Shown: piece after piece, positions 5,273-5,863 of the stretch | Position numbering within the stretch: the stretch's first letter is position 1 | How the letters are laid out: each line of letters starts with the position of its first letter | Assembly: GCA_014523665.1 (NCBI GenBank) | Contig: JAATVR010000776.1 | Coordinates: 1-5,863, forward strand | Origin: Nitrososphaerales archaeon TH526 | Lineage (GTDB): Archaea > Thermoproteota > Nitrososphaeria > Nitrososphaerales > Nitrososphaeraceae | Direction: 5' to 3' | DNA: 5,863 bases | Notes under the pieces: generated by a model | Databases searched by the model: none | Seen by the model: only the letters and a program-made list of their open reading frames with translations | What the model was told of the DNA's origin: nothing | Made by a program: the position numbers and the translations under genes

Positions 5273-5810
5273 ACTTCTTTATAACAAAGAGATCAAGAAA
5301 CTAATTTCATGATGATCTAATGAATCAATACTATATATTAGATGTCAGGTATTTTTTTGTTTGGTTTTCAGTTCAATTAAACTTTTGCTAACCATGATTA
5401 TATGTATAAGCCTCATTGATAAAACCCTCAAAGTGATACATCAGCTAATGTTAATAATTTCTTACCTGTTACACGTCGGCTCATAATTATGAACTTCCTA
5501 GTATGATATTTGAAAAACTGGATTTCTACCTTCGATCACAGAAAATGGTACTCACTATGCAGTTAATATGAGGTTAAGCATGGAATCGCTCCCTGTTAAA
5601 TTGTTAACGAACATTGCAGTATTTGAATGTAATTAAGAAAATCTCTGAATATTGAGTTCATTCTTCTAGTAAAATGGATACTTCTAAGATCACATAGTTA
5701 TACTTGAAGCGATAACTAGATACATTAATTTAATAAATACTAACATAACTAATAGTAATAATAGAAGGTTCTCATAAATATCTAGTCTTCTTGTTCTATT
5801 CGATTTTGTT
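5273..5810. other. AT-rich stretch without a convincing gene
   Basis: I read the frames on both strands and found only very short ones. The best are two consecutive plus-strand micro-frames: 5503-5571 (22 residues, MIFEKLDFYLRSQKMVLTMQ...) and 5580-5636 (18 residues, MESLPVKLLTNIAVFECN). The second is preceded by GAGGT at 5570-5574, which overlaps the first stop. A T7 run at 5352-5358, with more T-rich sequence after it, could end transcription on the plus strand. No tRNA cloverleaf, CRISPR repeat, insertion sequence end or long inverted repeat is apparent by eye. It may hold promoters, a small RNA or decayed DNA. Confidence 0.5.
5771..5780 (+). promoter_or_regulatory. TATA-like box before the frame that leaves the window
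   Basis: CTCATAAATA is centred about 34 bases before ATG 5811. A transcript starting about 26 bases downstream would have a leader of only a few bases. This supports, weakly, that the next frame is a real gene start. Confidence 0.3.
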
Positions 5811-5863
5811 ATGGAATACAGAAGTAAAAGAGAAATCAGAATGCGTTTACGACGCATCTGCAC
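5811..5863 (+). CDS. N-terminal start of a gene that leaves the window, possibly a winged-helix regulator
   Basis: Only 17 complete codons are visible: MEYRSKREIRMRLRRIC. A start of the type M-x-Y-R-S-x-x-E-I is common, from memory, in short winged-helix transcription regulators of these archaea, but the following residues here are unusually Arg-rich and depart from that pattern. A TATA-like box lies upstream. The rest of the gene is outside the window, so both reality and function are uncertain. Confidence 0.3.
   Translation, partial: MEYRSKREIRMRLRRIC
5841..5857. repeat. Short inverted repeat ATGCGT-N5-ACGCAT
   Basis: Six-base arms ATGCGT (5841-5846) and ACGCAT (5852-5857) are perfect reverse complements separated by TTACG. 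It lies just inside the putative frame at 5811 and is either a small hairpin, a protein-binding site or chance. Confidence 0.4.

Noticed and set aside
5273..5810. tRNA, CRISPR array or insertion sequence in the long intergenic stretch
   Set aside because: No cloverleaf arms, no spaced direct repeats and no terminal inverted repeats or transposase fragments were visible.

Overview
The window looks like a piece of an ammonia-oxidising archaeon of the Nitrososphaeria (Nitrososphaera/Nitrosocosmicus type). The evidence is AT-rich DNA, TATA-like boxes about 25-30 bases ahead of leaderless starts, exported proteins full of N-x-S/T sequons, several tiny membrane-protein genes, and above all a family of two-domain multicopper oxidases known from these archaea. 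The organism is inferred from gene style, not from a marker gene.

Layout. Positions 1-156 hold the 3' end of a small plus-strand gene ending in a Gly-rich tail. Positions 157-383 are a regulatory stretch with repeated GCTAT pentamers and a TATA-like box. Positions 384-4427 hold the core of the window, a two-gene operon: mcoA-like (373 aa, leaderless) and, 15 bases later behind a strong Shine-Dalgarno site, mcoB-like (968 aa). Positions 4397-4709 are a scar: an open frame for the start of an exported or membrane peptide runs into the promoter-proximal fragment of a minus-strand cupin gene. Positions 4804-5108 hold two tiny single-span membrane proteins sharing an ATGA overlap. Positions 5111-5272 hold a convergent 53-residue minus-strand ORF. 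Positions 5273-5810 are an AT-rich stretch with no convincing gene. At 5811 a new plus-strand frame begins and runs off the window.

The main observation concerns the two oxidase genes. They are paralogues (shared IPGPTLV and FWGxEIDN blocks), but each has lost the copper ligands of one cupredoxin domain, and the losses are complementary. The first protein keeps the domain-1 motifs HTHG and WHDH, and its domain-2 HCHxxxH is changed to YDExxxH. The second has lost domain-1 ligands by a deletion of about 47 residues and by substitution, and keeps perfect domain-2 motifs, HTFHLHAH and HCHxxxHxxxxM. In two-domain multicopper oxidases the trinuclear copper centre forms between domain 1 of one subunit and domain 2 of the next. 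The pair may therefore be an obligate hetero-oligomer in which only the A-domain-1/B-domain-2 interface is catalytic. The second protein also carries an amicyanin-like blue-copper domain and a histidine-rich beta-propeller, which would make the complex a large secreted copper enzyme. Its substrate cannot be read from the sequence; nitrogen-oxide or hydroxylamine chemistry is a speculation from the likely host.
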